Assembly: GCA_023544565.1 (NCBI GenBank)
Contig: JAMJFS010000004.1
Coordinates: forward strand, 20,817-80,778
Length of the DNA: 59,962 nt
Direction of reading: 5' to 3'
DNA from: Methanosarcinaceae archaeon
Lineage (GTDB): Archaea > Halobacteriota > Methanosarcinia > Methanosarcinales > Methanosarcinaceae
This document shows positions 1-9,430 of this stretch, in pieces (position 1 is the first letter of the stretch; the number at the start of each line of letters is the position of its first letter). The translations under genes and the position numbers were made by a program. The notes beneath the pieces are model-generated. The model did no database searches. It saw only the letters and a program-made list of their open reading frames with translations, and was not told the DNA's origin.

Positions 1-130
1 TCTGAAACAATAGTTCTAAAATATAGTAGTCCTAAATTCTGAAAATGCAACTTCTGAAACACAGTTCTGAAACAATAGTTCTAAAATATAGTAGTCCTAA
101 ATTCTGAAAATGCAACTTCTAAAACACAGC
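1..130. repeat. Two tandem copies of a 65-bp repeat
   Basis: Bases 1-65 and 66-130 are the same 65-nt unit, differing at about two positions. Each unit contains short internal echoes (TTCTGAAAC, TTCTAAAA, GTCCTAAATTC). A fragment of a further unit seems to follow (TCTTAAAATAG) before the tRNA gene. The array probably continues to the left of the window. No coding sense was found. Confidence 0.85.
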
Positions 131-147
131 TCTTAAAATAGATAAAG

Positions 148-221
148 AGCCTCCGGAGGGATTCGAACCCTCGGCCTGCTGATTACGAATCAGCCGCTAT
201 ACCGAGCTAAGCCACAGAGGC
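148..221 (-). tRNA. tRNA-Thr (anticodon CGU)
   Basis: The minus strand folds as a standard tRNA. The 7-bp acceptor stem is GCCTCTG with CGGAGGC (one U-G pair), the D arm contains TAGCTCGGTA, and the anticodon stem GCTGA/TCAGC carries the 7-nt loop TTCGTAA. The T arm contains GGTTCGAATCC. The loop gives anticodon CGU, which reads ACG threonine codons. The discriminator base is U and no CCA is encoded, as is usual in many archaea. No intron is present. Confidence 0.93.
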
Positions 222-287
222 ACTTGGTGTATCTAATAACAATATGATGATTTAACGATTTCGCTTATCCACACCAAAAAATAGAAT

Positions 288-1295
288 TCAAATCACCCGA
301 ATTTCAATACATATATTATACTGGTGCGGGGCATACGACCTGATCGTTCGTTTCTCCAAAACTTCGATCATCCTGCCAGTGCGCTTTGCCGCCATCCCGA
401 TGAGCCCGATGGAACCATCAAAAAGATCATCCTCATGAGTCATCCCGTAATAATGGATTATACCACCAGGTCTTGTCAACTTGACCGCCGAATCCAGAAA
501 ATCGTATGCATTGTGCGGCAAATTCATAATAACATGATCGGCGATACCCGCAAACCTTTGCGCTTCCACATTAGCATCCCCCTCAATAACCTCGACGTTT
601 TCCACAGAATTTAGATCGATATTCCTTCGCAAAAACTCAACTGCAGCCGGATTCTTGTCAATCGCAATAACCTTTTTTGGATTGGCTTTCTTTGCGATAA
701 GGATACTATAAGGGCCAACACCTGCAAACATATCCACAATCACATCATCCGGCTTTATCCATGACAATATCCGTTCGCGTTCAGTAGACAGGCGCGGAGT
801 GAAATATGCTTTTGCAAGGTCAACCGCATATCTACATCCATATTCCTTATGGATCGTCTCAGTTTTATCCAAACCTGCAATTAGCATAAACTCCCGCACC
901 CTAAATTCCCCTACAACAGGCGACGTTGCACCGAGAACAGTATTAACGTGAGGATGGAATTTGAGCAGTTCCTCACCAATGCGGAAAGCATCGATATCAT
1001 CGGCTTCTATCAGCGCAATGTCACCAATGACCTCATAGTGCGGCATGAAACCCAGCAAATCTTCAAGTGTCGGTGCCTTTTCATGTTCTTCGAATTGATA
1101 TTCAAGAAACTCTACATCACCAAGATTCCTCAAATTCCCCATCTCAACATCAGTTGGCTCCCTGACAAGCGGAAGAAAAAGATCAACTCCGTTTGATGCA
1201 ATTTTTTTGGAACTATCCAGCAGTTCCATCACGATAAGAACACGGCGGTTTGGCTCGCCCTGATCCTTTGGCACTTTCATACAATTAATTCCCAC
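288..1295 (-). CDS. trm5: tRNA (guanine(37)-N1)-methyltransferase Trm5
   Basis: This archaeal Trm5 makes m1G37 in tRNA anticodon loops from S-adenosylmethionine. Numbered from the longest possible start (1331), the Rossmann SAM-binding motif DMFAGVGPYS lies at about residues 200-209. The catalytic-loop motif NLPHNAYDF is near 270-278, and the family C-terminal motif RSYAPHQYN at 331-339. I chose the GTG at 1293-1295: it follows GAGGTGAG at good spacing, and its product starts like other Trm5 proteins (MGINCMKVPK). ATG at 1280 is an alternative. The long start at 1331 would overlap the upstream LysE-like gene by 26 nt. The length of about 335 aa is normal. It is probably co-transcribed with the exporter gene. 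Confidence 0.93.
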   Translation of the reverse strand: MGINCMKVPKDQGEPNRRVLIVMELLDSSKKIASNGVDLFLPLVREPTDVEMGNLRNLGDVEFLEYQFEEHEKAPTLEDLLGFMPHYEVIGDIALIEADDIDAFRIGEELLKFHPHVNTVLGATSPVVGEFRVREFMLIAGLDKTETIHKEYGCRYAVDLAKAYFTPRLSTERERILSWIKPDDVIVDMFAGVGPYSILIAKKANPKKVIAIDKNPAAVEFLRRNIDLNSVENVEVIEGDANVEAQRFAGIADHVIMNLPHNAYDFLDSAVKLTRPGGIIHYYGMTHEDDLFDGSIGLIGMAAKRTGRMIEVLEKRTIRSYAPHQYNICIEIRVI

Positions 1296-1305
1296 ATTTC
1301 TCACC

Positions 1306-1917
1306 TCATCCAACTGCAAACCATGCACCAAAAACTATCAGGAATACGCCACATGACACCAATATTCGCTCATAGGTCTTAGAAGACATCAAACTTTTTC
1401 CGCGGCTAAACGATGTAGAAACCAAACTGTACCATCCAAGGTCAGCCATCCAATGCCCTATCACAAAAAACGCTACTGCGATCAAACTAATCTCAAGCCC
1501 GCGCATGACAAGAGCACTACCGGCAGCAAGCCACCAAATCCAGAAATACGGATTCGATGCTGATGTTAGGATACCCGCTGCAATGGGATTGGATACAATT
1601 GCGCCATCTGAATGCAAAGCATCCGATGCATTGCTGGCACCTCTTATTGTTATAACCCCGAACACAATGAGTGCAAGTCCTCCAACAACTGAAATAATAA
1701 ATATCGCTTCATTTCCGATAAATGAAGTTAAACCAAGTACGATCAATACCGCAATAACCAATTCAAGAATGGCGTGACCAAAAACAACTTCAGGACCTGC
1801 GATCCATCCTTTTTTCAGTGATGAATCTATTGTTGCGAACAACATCGGCCCGGGCATAAGAGCACCTGTAAGGCCCACAGCAAAACCAACAAGAAGCATA
1901 TCAAATATCTCGAACAT
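1306..1917 (-). CDS. LysE/RhtB-family transporter
   Basis: This is a 203-residue hydrophobic protein with about six predicted membrane helices. The N-terminal signature GLTGALMPGPMLF is typical of the LysE/RhtB/YggA exporter superfamily, whose characterised members export amino acids or cations. The substrate cannot be read from the sequence. It lies directly upstream of trm5 on the same strand, with a gap of about ten bases if trm5 starts at its GTG, so the two probably share a transcript. Confidence 0.85.
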   Translation of the reverse strand: MFEIFDMLLVGFAVGLTGALMPGPMLFATIDSSLKKGWIAGPEVVFGHAILELVIAVLIVLGLTSFIGNEAIFIISVVGGLALIVFGVITIRGASNASDALHSDGAIVSNPIAAGILTSASNPYFWIWWLAAGSALVMRGLEISLIAVAFFVIGHWMADLGWYSLVSTSFSRGKSLMSSKTYERILVSCGVFLIVFGAWFAVG

Positions 1918-2070
1918 GGTTGATACAAAAAACTGGTTATTGGTTAAAAAGGCAATTGGTCAAAATCGTGACCCGATCAAACAAAATTAAAGAGAGAATT
2001 GCGTATTCAAATATTAACGCCTTTCCCAAATCTATTATCAAGTTGTGTAAAACTTAAGATCGATCATTAC

Positions 2071-3084
2071 TTAGAGAATGATCTCGATATCAAGTTCTTC
2101 TGCCAGTTCTTTGTACCTGTTCCTGATAGTAACCTCGGTCACTCCGGCAACATCTGCGACCTCGCGCTGTGTTCTGCGTTCCCCACATAGAATGGATGCG
2201 ATATATATTGCAGCAGCCGCAACACCGGTTGGTCCGCGTCCACTTGTAAGTTCCTTCTCGGAAGCCTGTCGCAGGATCTCAACACTTTTTGACTGGACCT
2301 CGCCTTTGAGGGTAAGTCCTGAACAGAACCTTGGCACGTAGTCGATCGGGGATGTAGGCATAAGCTTAAGAGACAATTCTCTTGAGATAAAGCGGTATGT
2401 CCTGCCAATCTCTTTCCTGCTGACCCTTGAAACCTCTCCGATCTCGTCAAGTGTTCTTGGAACACTGCACTGGCGACATGCTGCATACAATGCTGCAGCT
2501 GCAACTCCTTCAATGCTTCGCCCACGGATTAGGTTCTTGTCAACAGCTTTTCTATAAACAACAGCTGCAGTCTCACGAACTGTTCTTGGAAGACCAAGTG
2601 CGGATGCCATACGATCGAGTTCTGAAAGCGCAAAAGCAAGATTTCGCTCTGTCGCATTACTGACTCGTATCCTGCGCTGCCATTTTCTTAAACGGTATAA
2701 CTGCGCACGGTTCTTTGATGATATTGATTTGCCGTATGAATCACGGTTCCGCCAATCGATCATTGTTGACAGACCTTTGTCGTGAATGGTATACGTCATT
2801 GGTGCGCCCACACGGGAACGCTTCATGCGCTGGTCATGGTCAAATGCACGCCATTCAGGCCCCTGATCAACAAATTCCGCATCAACAACAAGACCACAAT
2901 CCCCACATACAAGTTCAGCACGTTCATAATCATGTTCAAGATTGCGACTTCCACATTCCGGGCATTCAACCTTTGCCTTCACTTCATCCGCACTTTTTTC
3001 TTTCTCTTTCCGTTCCTTGATCATTGCACGTGTTTTCTCTCGCTCAGACGTCTCTGAATATCGTACTCTTTCAACTTCTACCAT
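2071..3084 (-). CDS. tfb: Transcription initiation factor B (TFB)
   Basis: This is the archaeal TFIIB homologue that bridges the TBP-TATA complex and RNA polymerase. It has 337 residues. The N-terminal zinc ribbon has Cys41, Cys44, Cys60 and Cys63 (CPECG, CGDCG). The reader/linker region follows ([18 protein letters not shown]). Then come two cyclin-like repeats at about 130-225 and 230-330, the second ending in a helix-turn-helix ([18 protein letters not shown]) that contacts the BRE. The charged segment before the zinc ribbon is typical of Methanosarcinales. It lies downstream of gar1 on the same strand, with about 90 nt between them. Confidence 0.98.
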   Translation of the reverse strand: MVEVERVRYSETSEREKTRAMIKERKEKEKSADEVKAKVECPECGSRNLEHDYERAELVCGDCGLVVDAEFVDQGPEWRAFDHDQRMKRSRVGAPMTYTIHDKGLSTMIDWRNRDSYGKSISSKNRAQLYRLRKWQRRIRVSNATERNLAFALSELDRMASALGLPRTVRETAAVVYRKAVDKNLIRGRSIEGVAAAALYAACRQCSVPRTLDEIGEVSRVSRKEIGRTYRFISRELSLKLMPTSPIDYVPRFCSGLTLKGEVQSKSVEILRQASEKELTSGRGPTGVAAAAIYIASILCGERRTQREVADVAGVTEVTIRNRYKELAEELDIEIIL

Positions 3085-3175
3085 TTTAGCATCACCTTGA
3101 ATTTATAAAAATAATGTTATAATTTAATATTTTTAGATATAATTATAATAAAATACACCACGCGGTTAACCTGTG

Positions 3176-3442
3176 TTATAGAACATACACACGGTCATTT
3201 ACATGGACTTGTTGTTTAGGATCCATATCTTTTGATAATTTAACGTAGATATACGGATGCTCAACAGGTCCAATAATACCACTAACTTTCCCAATTTGCT
3301 TAATCTCTTTGTTCAAAACAACCGAATTTAATTTGGGTGGTTTATTAGCAGATCTTCCAGAACCGGATGATTCCGGTTTATTACCCCGGACAATCAAACC
3401 TCGAGGTATCGATATATGTAAAACAGTTCCAAGTCTTTTCAT
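3176..3442 (-). CDS. gar1: H/ACA RNP protein Gar1
   Basis: This 88-aa small beta-barrel protein matches archaeal Gar1. It begins MKRLGTVLHI, ends IYVKLSKDMDP...DRVYVL, and contains the conserved IGKVSGIIGPVEHPY stretch that packs against Cbf5. Gar1 stimulates pseudouridylation by H/ACA guide RNPs. A basic, Ser/Gly-rich insertion (SGSGRSANKPPK) sits in the middle. AGAGGGATG directly before the ATG is a good ribosome binding site. gar1 leads a gar1-tfb transcript. A candidate structured RNA starts on the opposite strand about 130 bp away. Confidence 0.93.
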   Translation of the reverse strand: MKRLGTVLHISIPRGLIVRGNKPESSGSGRSANKPPKLNSVVLNKEIKQIGKVSGIIGPVEHPYIYVKLSKDMDPKQQVHVNDRVYVL

Positions 3443-3480
3443 TCATCCCTCTCGATTTAATCACATATAAATTGATTTGA

Positions 3481-3513
3481 AAGTATATATAAAAGGGAAC
3501 AATTATATATAAA
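3481..3513 (-). promoter_or_regulatory. TATA elements of the gar1-tfb transcript
   Basis: On the minus strand two archaeal TATA-like boxes lie upstream of gar1: TTTATATATAAT (3502-3513) and TTTTATATATACTT (3481-3494). They predict transcript starts near 3480 and 3461 and leaders of roughly 20-40 nt. The position and sequence fit, but no transcript data are available. Confidence 0.5.
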
Positions 3514-3572
3514 CATTTCGCAACTATTTTAATACCCAAAATTGTTTAATATATAAGGATTGTACAAAAACA

Positions 3573-3669
3573 GGCATTGGGACAAAATTGCCGTAGCATA
3601 GCGGTTAGTTTTTACGATAAAAATGCCACAGCATATCGATTCAAGAAATAATATTGTCCCAAGGCCACA
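3573..3669 (+). ncRNA. Candidate free-standing structured RNA (H/ACA-like?)
   Basis: A long terminal stem pairs 3573-3585 with 3654-3666: GGC, an A-G mismatch, then nine perfect pairs TTGGGACAA/TTGTCCCAA. Inside it is a hairpin TTTTTA-CGA-TAAAAA (3609-3623). The stem is followed at once by ACA (3667-3669), as in archaeal H/ACA guide RNAs. A TATA box (TTTAATATATAA, about 3545-3556) sits roughly 25 bp upstream of the stem, so a transcript would start at its base. There is no ORF. The pseudouridylation pocket and K-turn are not clear, so the H/ACA assignment is a guess. The structure itself is visible. Confidence 0.4.
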
Positions 3670-3840
3670 AAAACAACTATATTTTACGTAAAGATCAGTC
3701 TATTAAATTTCGAAAAAAACAAGAAAATGCAATTATAACCGCAACCTTAAATACAAAATAACTCTTTTTGGAGTTTACAATTTATTACTGATATCAGCAA
3801 CATTATTAATTACAATACATCACACCGTGGAGGAAATCTG

Positions 3841-6495
3841 GTGGCAAATCAAAAATTTGTATACTTTTTTGGAAACAGTGAAACTGAAGGCAAAAACAGC
3901 ATGAAAAACCTGCTTGGTGGGAAAGGTGCAAATCTTGCCGAAATGGCAAATCTGGGAATTCCAGTACCATCTGGATTTACGATAACAACAGAAGTATGTG
4001 CCCTATATCTTGAAAATAAACAGTACCCTGATGGGTTAATGGAACAGATCGATGAAGCGATAGGTAAACTTGAAAAATTAAATGAAAAGAATTTTGGCGA
4101 TATAGATAATCCGCTGCTTCTCTCAGTTCGATCAGGCGCACGTGTGTCTATGCCAGGAATGATGGACACGGTCTTAAACTTAGGTTTAAACGATATATCC
4201 GTAGTGGGACTTGCACACAAATCAGGAAATGAAAGATTTGCATACGACAGTTACCGCAGATTCCTCACAATGTTTGGTGACGTTGTTCTTGATATTGAAT
4301 ATGCGAATTTCGAGTCCATTATAGGCGTTATGAAAAAGAAGAAAGGCATCAAACTTGATACCGAACTTGATGTCGATGCACTCAAAGAGCTTGTTGAAAA
4401 ATTCAAAGTTTTGATCAAGAGCAAGAAAGGCGAAGATTTCCCACAGGACCCAAGAAAACAACTTCAAATGTCTATTGATGCTGTTTTCAGTTCATGGAAC
4501 AACCAGCGTGCCAAAACATACAGACGTCTAAACAAAATTCCGGGTGACTGGGGAACTGCTGTGAATGTACAGACTATGGTTTACGGCAACATGGGCGATA
4601 CATCAGGTACAGGCGTAGCATTTACCAGAGATCCAGCCACAGGTGAAAAACGTTTCTTTGGCGAATACCTGATCAATGCACAGGGCGAGGACGTGGTAGC
4701 TGGTACCAGGACACCACAGCCTATTGAAACTTTGAAAGATAAAATGCCTGAGAATTATGAGAAACTGGTTCAAATATACCAAAAACTTGAGCACCATTTC
4801 AAGGATATGCAAGATATTGAGTTTACTATAGAAGATGGCAAACTTTTCATGCTCCAAACACGAAATGGAAAGCGTACTGCAGCTGCTGCGGTTAAGATCG
4901 CGGTTGATATGGTGAATGAAAAACTCATCGATAAGAACACTGCACTTTTAAGAATCGAACCTGAACAGATCGACCAATTATTACATCCGATGATGGATCC
5001 TGATGCAAAATTGGAAATTATCGCAAACGGGTTGCCTGCATCCCCGGGTGCGGCGGTTGGTAAGATCGTATTTACCGCAGAACATGCCGAAGAGATGGCA
5101 AAAGACGGTGAGAAGACAATACTCGTGCGTACCGAAACATCTCCTGAAGATATCGGTGGCATGAATGCAGCAGAAGGTATACTAACAGTTCGTGGAGGTA
5201 TGACCTCACATGCAGCAGTTGTTGCAAGAGGAATGGGTAAACCGTGTGTAGCCGGATGTGGCGACATTACAATTAACATGAAAAAGGGTACGATCTCAGT
5301 TCATGGATACACCATTAACGAAGGCGACTATCTAACTCTTGATGGAACTACTGGAAATGTCATACTTGGCAAAGTTGAACTTATAACAGCAGGTTTTAGT
5401 AAAAACCTCGAAACAATACTCGAATGGGCAGATGAGGTTCGCACACTTGGTGTAAGAACAAATGCAGATACACCCAACGATGCATCATTAGCACGTGATT
5501 TTGGTGCAGAGGGTATTGGACTTTGTAGGACAGAGCATATGTTCTTTGGAGAAGACAGGATCCCTGCAGTCCGTGAAATGATCATGGCAGAGGATGAAAT
5601 ATCAAGAAAAACAGCATTGTTAAAGCTCCTGCCAATGCAAAAGAGTGATTTTTTAGGAATATTCCGTGCAATGGAAGGATACCCCGTAACGATCAGACTT
5701 CTTGACCCCCCACTGCATGAGTTCCTCCCCAACCATGATGAACTTACAGCAAAACTCGAAGAACTCGAATCTACCGGTGGTGACCTGAAAAAGATAGAGA
5801 AGGTAAAGAAAGTGATCGCACGTGTGGAAGCATTGCATGAGATCAACCCGATGCTCGGACACAGAGGATGCCGCCTCGGGATCACATATCCAGAGATCTA
5901 TGATATGCAGGTTGAAGCTATCATCGAAGCTGCATGTGAACTCAAATCCGAAGGCATGAATATTGTTCCGGAAATAATGATACCTCTTGTAGGCCATGTT
6001 GAAGAATTTAAGACCACAAAGAAAAATGCTATACGTATCGCTGAATCTGTGATCGACAAAAATAATGTGGAACTGGAATACCTAGTCGGTACTATGATCG
6101 AACTTCCAAGAGCCGCAATCACTGCCGACAAAATTGCACAAGAAGCTGAATTCTTTTCATTTGGTACAAATGATCTAACTCAAACATCTTTCGGATTCAG
6201 CAGGGATGATGCCGGTAAATTCTTACCATATTATGTAGAGCATGGAATACTTGACAATGACCCATTTGCAGTACTTGACCAGGAAGGAGTAGGTCAACTT
6301 ATCAAAATTGGAATTGAAAAAGGAAGATCTACACGCAAGAATCTCAAGATCGGCATCTGCGGAGAACATGGCGGAGACCCACAGTCGATCAAGTTCGGGC
6401 ACAAGATCGGACTCAACTATGTCAGTTGTTCCCCATACCGAGTGCCAATAGCAAGACTGGCTGCTGCACAGGCTGTTTTGGAAAAAGATGAATAG
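3841..6495 (+). CDS. ppdK: Pyruvate, phosphate dikinase
   Basis: PPDK interconverts pyruvate, ATP and Pi with PEP, AMP and PPi. In methanogens it supplies PEP for gluconeogenesis. The 884-aa length is normal. The N-terminal nucleotide-binding domain has LLGGKGANLAEM (about 24-35). The swivelling phospho-histidine domain has GGMTSHAAVVARG with catalytic His457. The C-terminal TIM-barrel PEP/pyruvate domain has GLCRTEHMFF, FGTNDLTQ and GICGEHGGDP. The GTG start is well placed behind GTGGAGGAAA. A TATA-like TTAAATACA (about 3747-3755) gives a leader of about 65 nt. A strong terminator follows the gene. Confidence 0.97.
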   Translation: MANQKFVYFFGNSETEGKNSMKNLLGGKGANLAEMANLGIPVPSGFTITTEVCALYLENKQYPDGLMEQIDEAIGKLEKLNEKNFGDIDNPLLLSVRSGARVSMPGMMDTVLNLGLNDISVVGLAHKSGNERFAYDSYRRFLTMFGDVVLDIEYANFESIIGVMKKKKGIKLDTELDVDALKELVEKFKVLIKSKKGEDFPQDPRKQLQMSIDAVFSSWNNQRAKTYRRLNKIPGDWGTAVNVQTMVYGNMGDTSGTGVAFTRDPATGEKRFFGEYLINAQGEDVVAGTRTPQPIETLKDKMPENYEKLVQIYQKLEHHFKDMQDIEFTIEDGKLFMLQTRNGKRTAAAAVKIAVDMVNEKLIDKNTALLRIEPEQIDQLLHPMMDPDAKLEIIANGLPASPGAAVGKIVFTAEHAEEMAKDGEKTILVRTETSPEDIGGMNAAEGILTVRGGMTSHAAVVARGMGKPCVAGCGDITINMKKGTISVHGYTINEGDYLTLDGTTGNVILGKVELITAGFSKNLETILEWADEVRTLGVRTNADTPNDASLARDFGAEGIGLCRTEHMFFGEDRIPAVREMIMAEDEISRKTALLKLLPMQKSDFLGIFRAMEGYPVTIRLLDPPLHEFLPNHDELTAKLEELESTGGDLKKIEKVKKVIARVEALHEINPMLGHRGCRLGITYPEIYDMQVEAIIEAACELKSEGMNIVPEIMIPLVGHVEEFKTTKKNAIRIAESVIDKNNVELEYLVGTMIELPRAAITADKIAQEAEFFSFGTNDLTQTSFGFSRDDAGKFLPYYVEHGILDNDPFAVLDQEGVGQLIKIGIEKGRSTRKNLKIGICGEHGGDPQSIKFGHKIGLNYVSCSPYRVPIARLAAAQAVLEKDE

Positions 6496-6524
6496 ATAGT
6501 AAAATACAGAATTAAAATGAGGAC

Positions 6525-6570
6525 TGGCGGTGCCTTATAAGATTCAACCGCCAAAACTGTTTTTATTTTT
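6525..6570 (+). terminator. Terminator after ppdK
   Basis: The inverted repeat TGGCGGT (6525-6531) / ACCGCCA (6547-6553) forms a 7-bp stem with a 15-nt loop. It is followed by a T-rich tract (TGTTTTTATTTTT). It lies about 30 bp after the ppdK stop and slightly overlaps the 3' end of the convergent small ORF. Confidence 0.7.
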
Positions 6571-6772
6571 CGCTTGTTTCTTTGTTCCCATCATGCCCAT
6601 ATCCAAGCAAACTTCGAACAAGCAGAACAAACATAATCAGCAAAATTATTAAAAGAGTGAACAATAGCAGAGTAATCTCATTACTTAGCGGAATTTCAAA
6701 TATCAAATATACCAGTGCTATAAGAACAAAAATTTCCAGCGCTGCGATCTTTGATTTATTAAAATGAAACAT
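6563..6772 (-). CDS. Small hypothetical membrane protein
   Basis: This 69-aa protein has two hydrophobic stretches (about residues 10-28 and 32-55), a basic N-terminus (MFHFNKSK) and a polar charged tail. It reads as a two-helix membrane protein of unknown role. Overlapping ORFs exist on the other strand but lack protein-like character. It converges on ppdK and shares the terminator region. No family was recognised. Confidence 0.45.
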   Translation of the reverse strand: MFHFNKSKIAALEIFVLIALVYLIFEIPLSNEITLLLFTLLIILLIMFVLLVRSLLGYGHDGNKETSEK

Positions 6773-6857
6773 ATTATCCCATAAAACATAATTGGATAAT
6801 AAATTTACCCTGACTTGACCAAATATTGTAATAATTTATTACTGTTTTAAAGTAGCC

Positions 6858-7823
6858 TCAATATGACCTTTCGATCATATAGTCAGCAATTGCAAGAAGC
6901 ACATCTTTTGCGTCGGAATCTTCCAGAATATCCAGTTTTGCCTTACCCTGCTGTATATATGAAATTGCAAGATCACTTGCATAACCGATAGAACCGGAAT
7001 CTTCCAGTATTTTGACAGCCTCATCGATCTGTGAAATAGTAGCACTGCCGCTTCCAAATATGTCAAGATCTACGCCATGACCTAATGCATGGATAGCAAT
7101 TACAGTCTTTTTGCCCTCCATCAGATCACTGCCGCGCACTTTCCCAAGAACATCCTCTGGAGTTACCAGGTCAAGCACATCATCATATATCTGGAAACCA
7201 ATGCCGATCAAACGCCCATACTCGTATAATGCCTCTGCAACTTCATCTGATGCACCGCCAAGCAATGCACCGATCTTTGCAGATGCGGCATAAAGGACAG
7301 AGGTCTTTTTCTCGACCATTTCAAGATATTCCTCTTCCATAACATCATCACGGCTCTCAAAATCAATATCCATCCATTGCCCTTCACATATTTCAGTACA
7401 TGTTCTGGACAAAAGTTCAATGGACTTGACAATTCGCTCCGGATCAGCCTTGATACGCGAAAGTATCTCAAAAGATTTTGAATATAACGTATCACCTGCA
7501 AGAATGGCACCTGCATCACTCCATTTTACATGAACAGCAGGCATGCCACGGCGAATATCATCCTTATCCATGATGTCATCATGAATCAATGTGAAATTGT
7601 GTACAAGTTCTATAGCAACAGCTGCTGCAAGTACAGCATCGACATTTGAGCCTACAGCCTCAGCCGCAAGTATCACAGTAGCAGGACGCAGGCGTTTACC
7701 GCCAGCATCAGGTAAATACCGCGAAGCTTTGTAGAGTTCTTCAGGCTGCGTGATGGGGAGCATCTCCCCTATAGCCTTATCAACATGTACACTTCGTTTT
7801 TTAATTTCATCAATTACATTCAT
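6858..7823 (-). CDS. idsA: Polyprenyl (geranylgeranyl/farnesyl) diphosphate synthase
   Basis: This short-chain trans-prenyltransferase condenses IPP with allylic diphosphates to make the C15/C20 chains of archaeal lipids. The 321 residues include GGKRLRP (41-47), the first aspartate motif DDIMD (82-86, with KDD behind it) and the second, DDVLD (214-218). A phenylalanine sits five residues before the first motif, as in archaeal GGPP synthases, so C20 is a likely product. It is downstream of RNase J by 47 nt and part of the fni/ipk/mvk isoprenoid block. Confidence 0.95.
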   Translation of the reverse strand: MNVIDEIKKRSVHVDKAIGEMLPITQPEELYKASRYLPDAGGKRLRPATVILAAEAVGSNVDAVLAAAVAIELVHNFTLIHDDIMDKDDIRRGMPAVHVKWSDAGAILAGDTLYSKSFEILSRIKADPERIVKSIELLSRTCTEICEGQWMDIDFESRDDVMEEEYLEMVEKKTSVLYAASAKIGALLGGASDEVAEALYEYGRLIGIGFQIYDDVLDLVTPEDVLGKVRGSDLMEGKKTVIAIHALGHGVDLDIFGSGSATISQIDEAVKILEDSGSIGYASDLAISYIQQGKAKLDILEDSDAKDVLLAIADYMIERSY

Positions 7824-7870
7824 GTTCGATCACAATCTGATTGATATATACTTTATATTATATTTCTATA

Positions 7871-9214
7871 TTATTCCTCTATATATAACTCTTCACCATT
7901 TCTGAGCAGATGCAATGTATCTCCTAACTCATATCCTGCATCTTCAGCCATCTCAATGTATGCTGCATGCATAGCAATAAACCCATGAGCAGGAATCACA
8001 TGCGTAGGTTTAACCAATCGCAATAGTTCCCAGTGGTCTTCACGATATGCATGACCGGAAACATGTACATTATCATAGATCCTTGCACCGCGCATTCGAA
8101 GCTTAGTCTCCAGAGCATAGCGGTTTGCTTGTGTCATTGGAGTTGGGATCACATTTGCAGAGAAAATGATACGGTCGCCTGACTCTATTTTATATGCAGT
8201 CTCGCCTTTTGCGATCCTGCCAAGTATTGCACCAGGCTCCCCCTGATGACCTGTGACAATAGGCAGGTATTTCTCCTTACCTTCAGCAATAATTTTCTTA
8301 AACGCCTTCTCGATATCATTTCGTTTTCCATAAACCTCGATATTCTTGGGCAATTTGATGTATCCAAGTTTACTTGCAGTCACCACATATCTATCCATTG
8401 AACGTCCCATCAGAACAGGGATCCTACCCATCTCTTCTGCTGCCTGAATGATTGAATTGATCCGTGCGATGTGTGACGCAAAAGTTGTAATGATCATACC
8501 GACATCAGATTCTTCTGTGCCAAGCAGCACATCGCGAACCATATCATGTGCAATTCTCTCCGAAGGGGTCTTGCCTGCACGGTCTGCATTGGTACTTTCC
8601 GTGATCATAGCTATCACACCTTCCTTACCAAGTTCTCTCAACCTATCAAAGTCCGGTGCCTCACCAAGTGTAGGCGTTCGGTCAAGTTTGAAATCACATG
8701 CATACAAGATTGCACCTGCCGGTGTGTGTATTGCAGCAAAGACCGAATCAATTATACTGTGCTGTACCCTGATAAATTCGATAGATACATCCTCTGTTAC
8801 CTGATAAATTCCACCTGCATTCAATGTGATGATCTTGTTCTTGGCACTGAATTTGCGCTCAGATTGGATCTGCTGTTTTATAAGGGAAGCAGTATAAAGA
8901 GTACCAAGGATCGGAGCATTATACCTGTGTGCCAACTTTGGTATTGCACCAATATGATCAAGATGCCCATGCGTACATACAATTGCACGCACTGTACCAT
9001 CGATCTGTTTCATTATAGTATCATCAGGGATCGCACCCATCTCGATCAATTCAAGAGAATGCATATTATCGATCTCAACATCTTCATGGATCTGTACACG
9101 GTCTAACCTGAGACCCATATCAAGGATGATAATATCCTCATCAACTCTTACAGCAGTCATGTTGCGGCCCATTTCATTATATCCGCCAACTGCAATTATT
9201 CCTATTTCTGTCAT
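7871..9214 (-). CDS. rnj: Ribonuclease J (archaeal)
   Basis: This metallo-beta-lactamase/beta-CASP ribonuclease has 447 residues. The zinc motif HGHLDH is at 82-87. Downstream are motifs B/C (HVSGHAYREDHWEL, PAHGF) and the beta-CASP segment with TGHQGEPGA. Archaeal RNase J is a 5'-3' exonuclease in RNA turnover. The start MTEIGIIAVGGYNEMG is the family start. It lies between fni and idsA, as in other Methanosarcinales, which suggests a shared transcript with lipid-precursor genes. Confidence 0.95.
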   Translation of the reverse strand: MTEIGIIAVGGYNEMGRNMTAVRVDEDIIILDMGLRLDRVQIHEDVEIDNMHSLELIEMGAIPDDTIMKQIDGTVRAIVCTHGHLDHIGAIPKLAHRYNAPILGTLYTASLIKQQIQSERKFSAKNKIITLNAGGIYQVTEDVSIEFIRVQHSIIDSVFAAIHTPAGAILYACDFKLDRTPTLGEAPDFDRLRELGKEGVIAMITESTNADRAGKTPSERIAHDMVRDVLLGTEESDVGMIITTFASHIARINSIIQAAEEMGRIPVLMGRSMDRYVVTASKLGYIKLPKNIEVYGKRNDIEKAFKKIIAEGKEKYLPIVTGHQGEPGAILGRIAKGETAYKIESGDRIIFSANVIPTPMTQANRYALETKLRMRGARIYDNVHVSGHAYREDHWELLRLVKPTHVIPAHGFIAMHAAYIEMAEDAGYELGDTLHLLRNGEELYIEE

Positions 9215-9430
9215 TAATTAACCTCTTTATAAATTTCTAATTCTAACTGTATTCTATATTTATCTCTAACCTTAGTTCCAATTTCGAACTTATTCTAACA
9301 TGTTTAAATGTTCACTTTTTTTGAACAAATGACTGTGAATTTTGCATTTTTTTAATAACTGTTTTATAAATAGATAATACGAGTTAATTCGGCCTAATTG
9401 AGAATTTTTCTCGTTTCCGGTGTCGTGAAC

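Noticed and set aside
1296-1331. Longer trm5 start overlapping the LysE-like gene
   Set aside because: The extra residues have no family match, while the GTG at 1295 has a well-placed ribosome binding site.
3577-3662. tRNA gene reading of the stem GGGACAA/TTGTCCC
   Set aside because: The 7-bp acceptor-like stem and a D-arm-like GTAGCATAGCGG are suggestive, but the T arm does not pair, there is no U33-type anticodon loop, and D-loop GG is absent.
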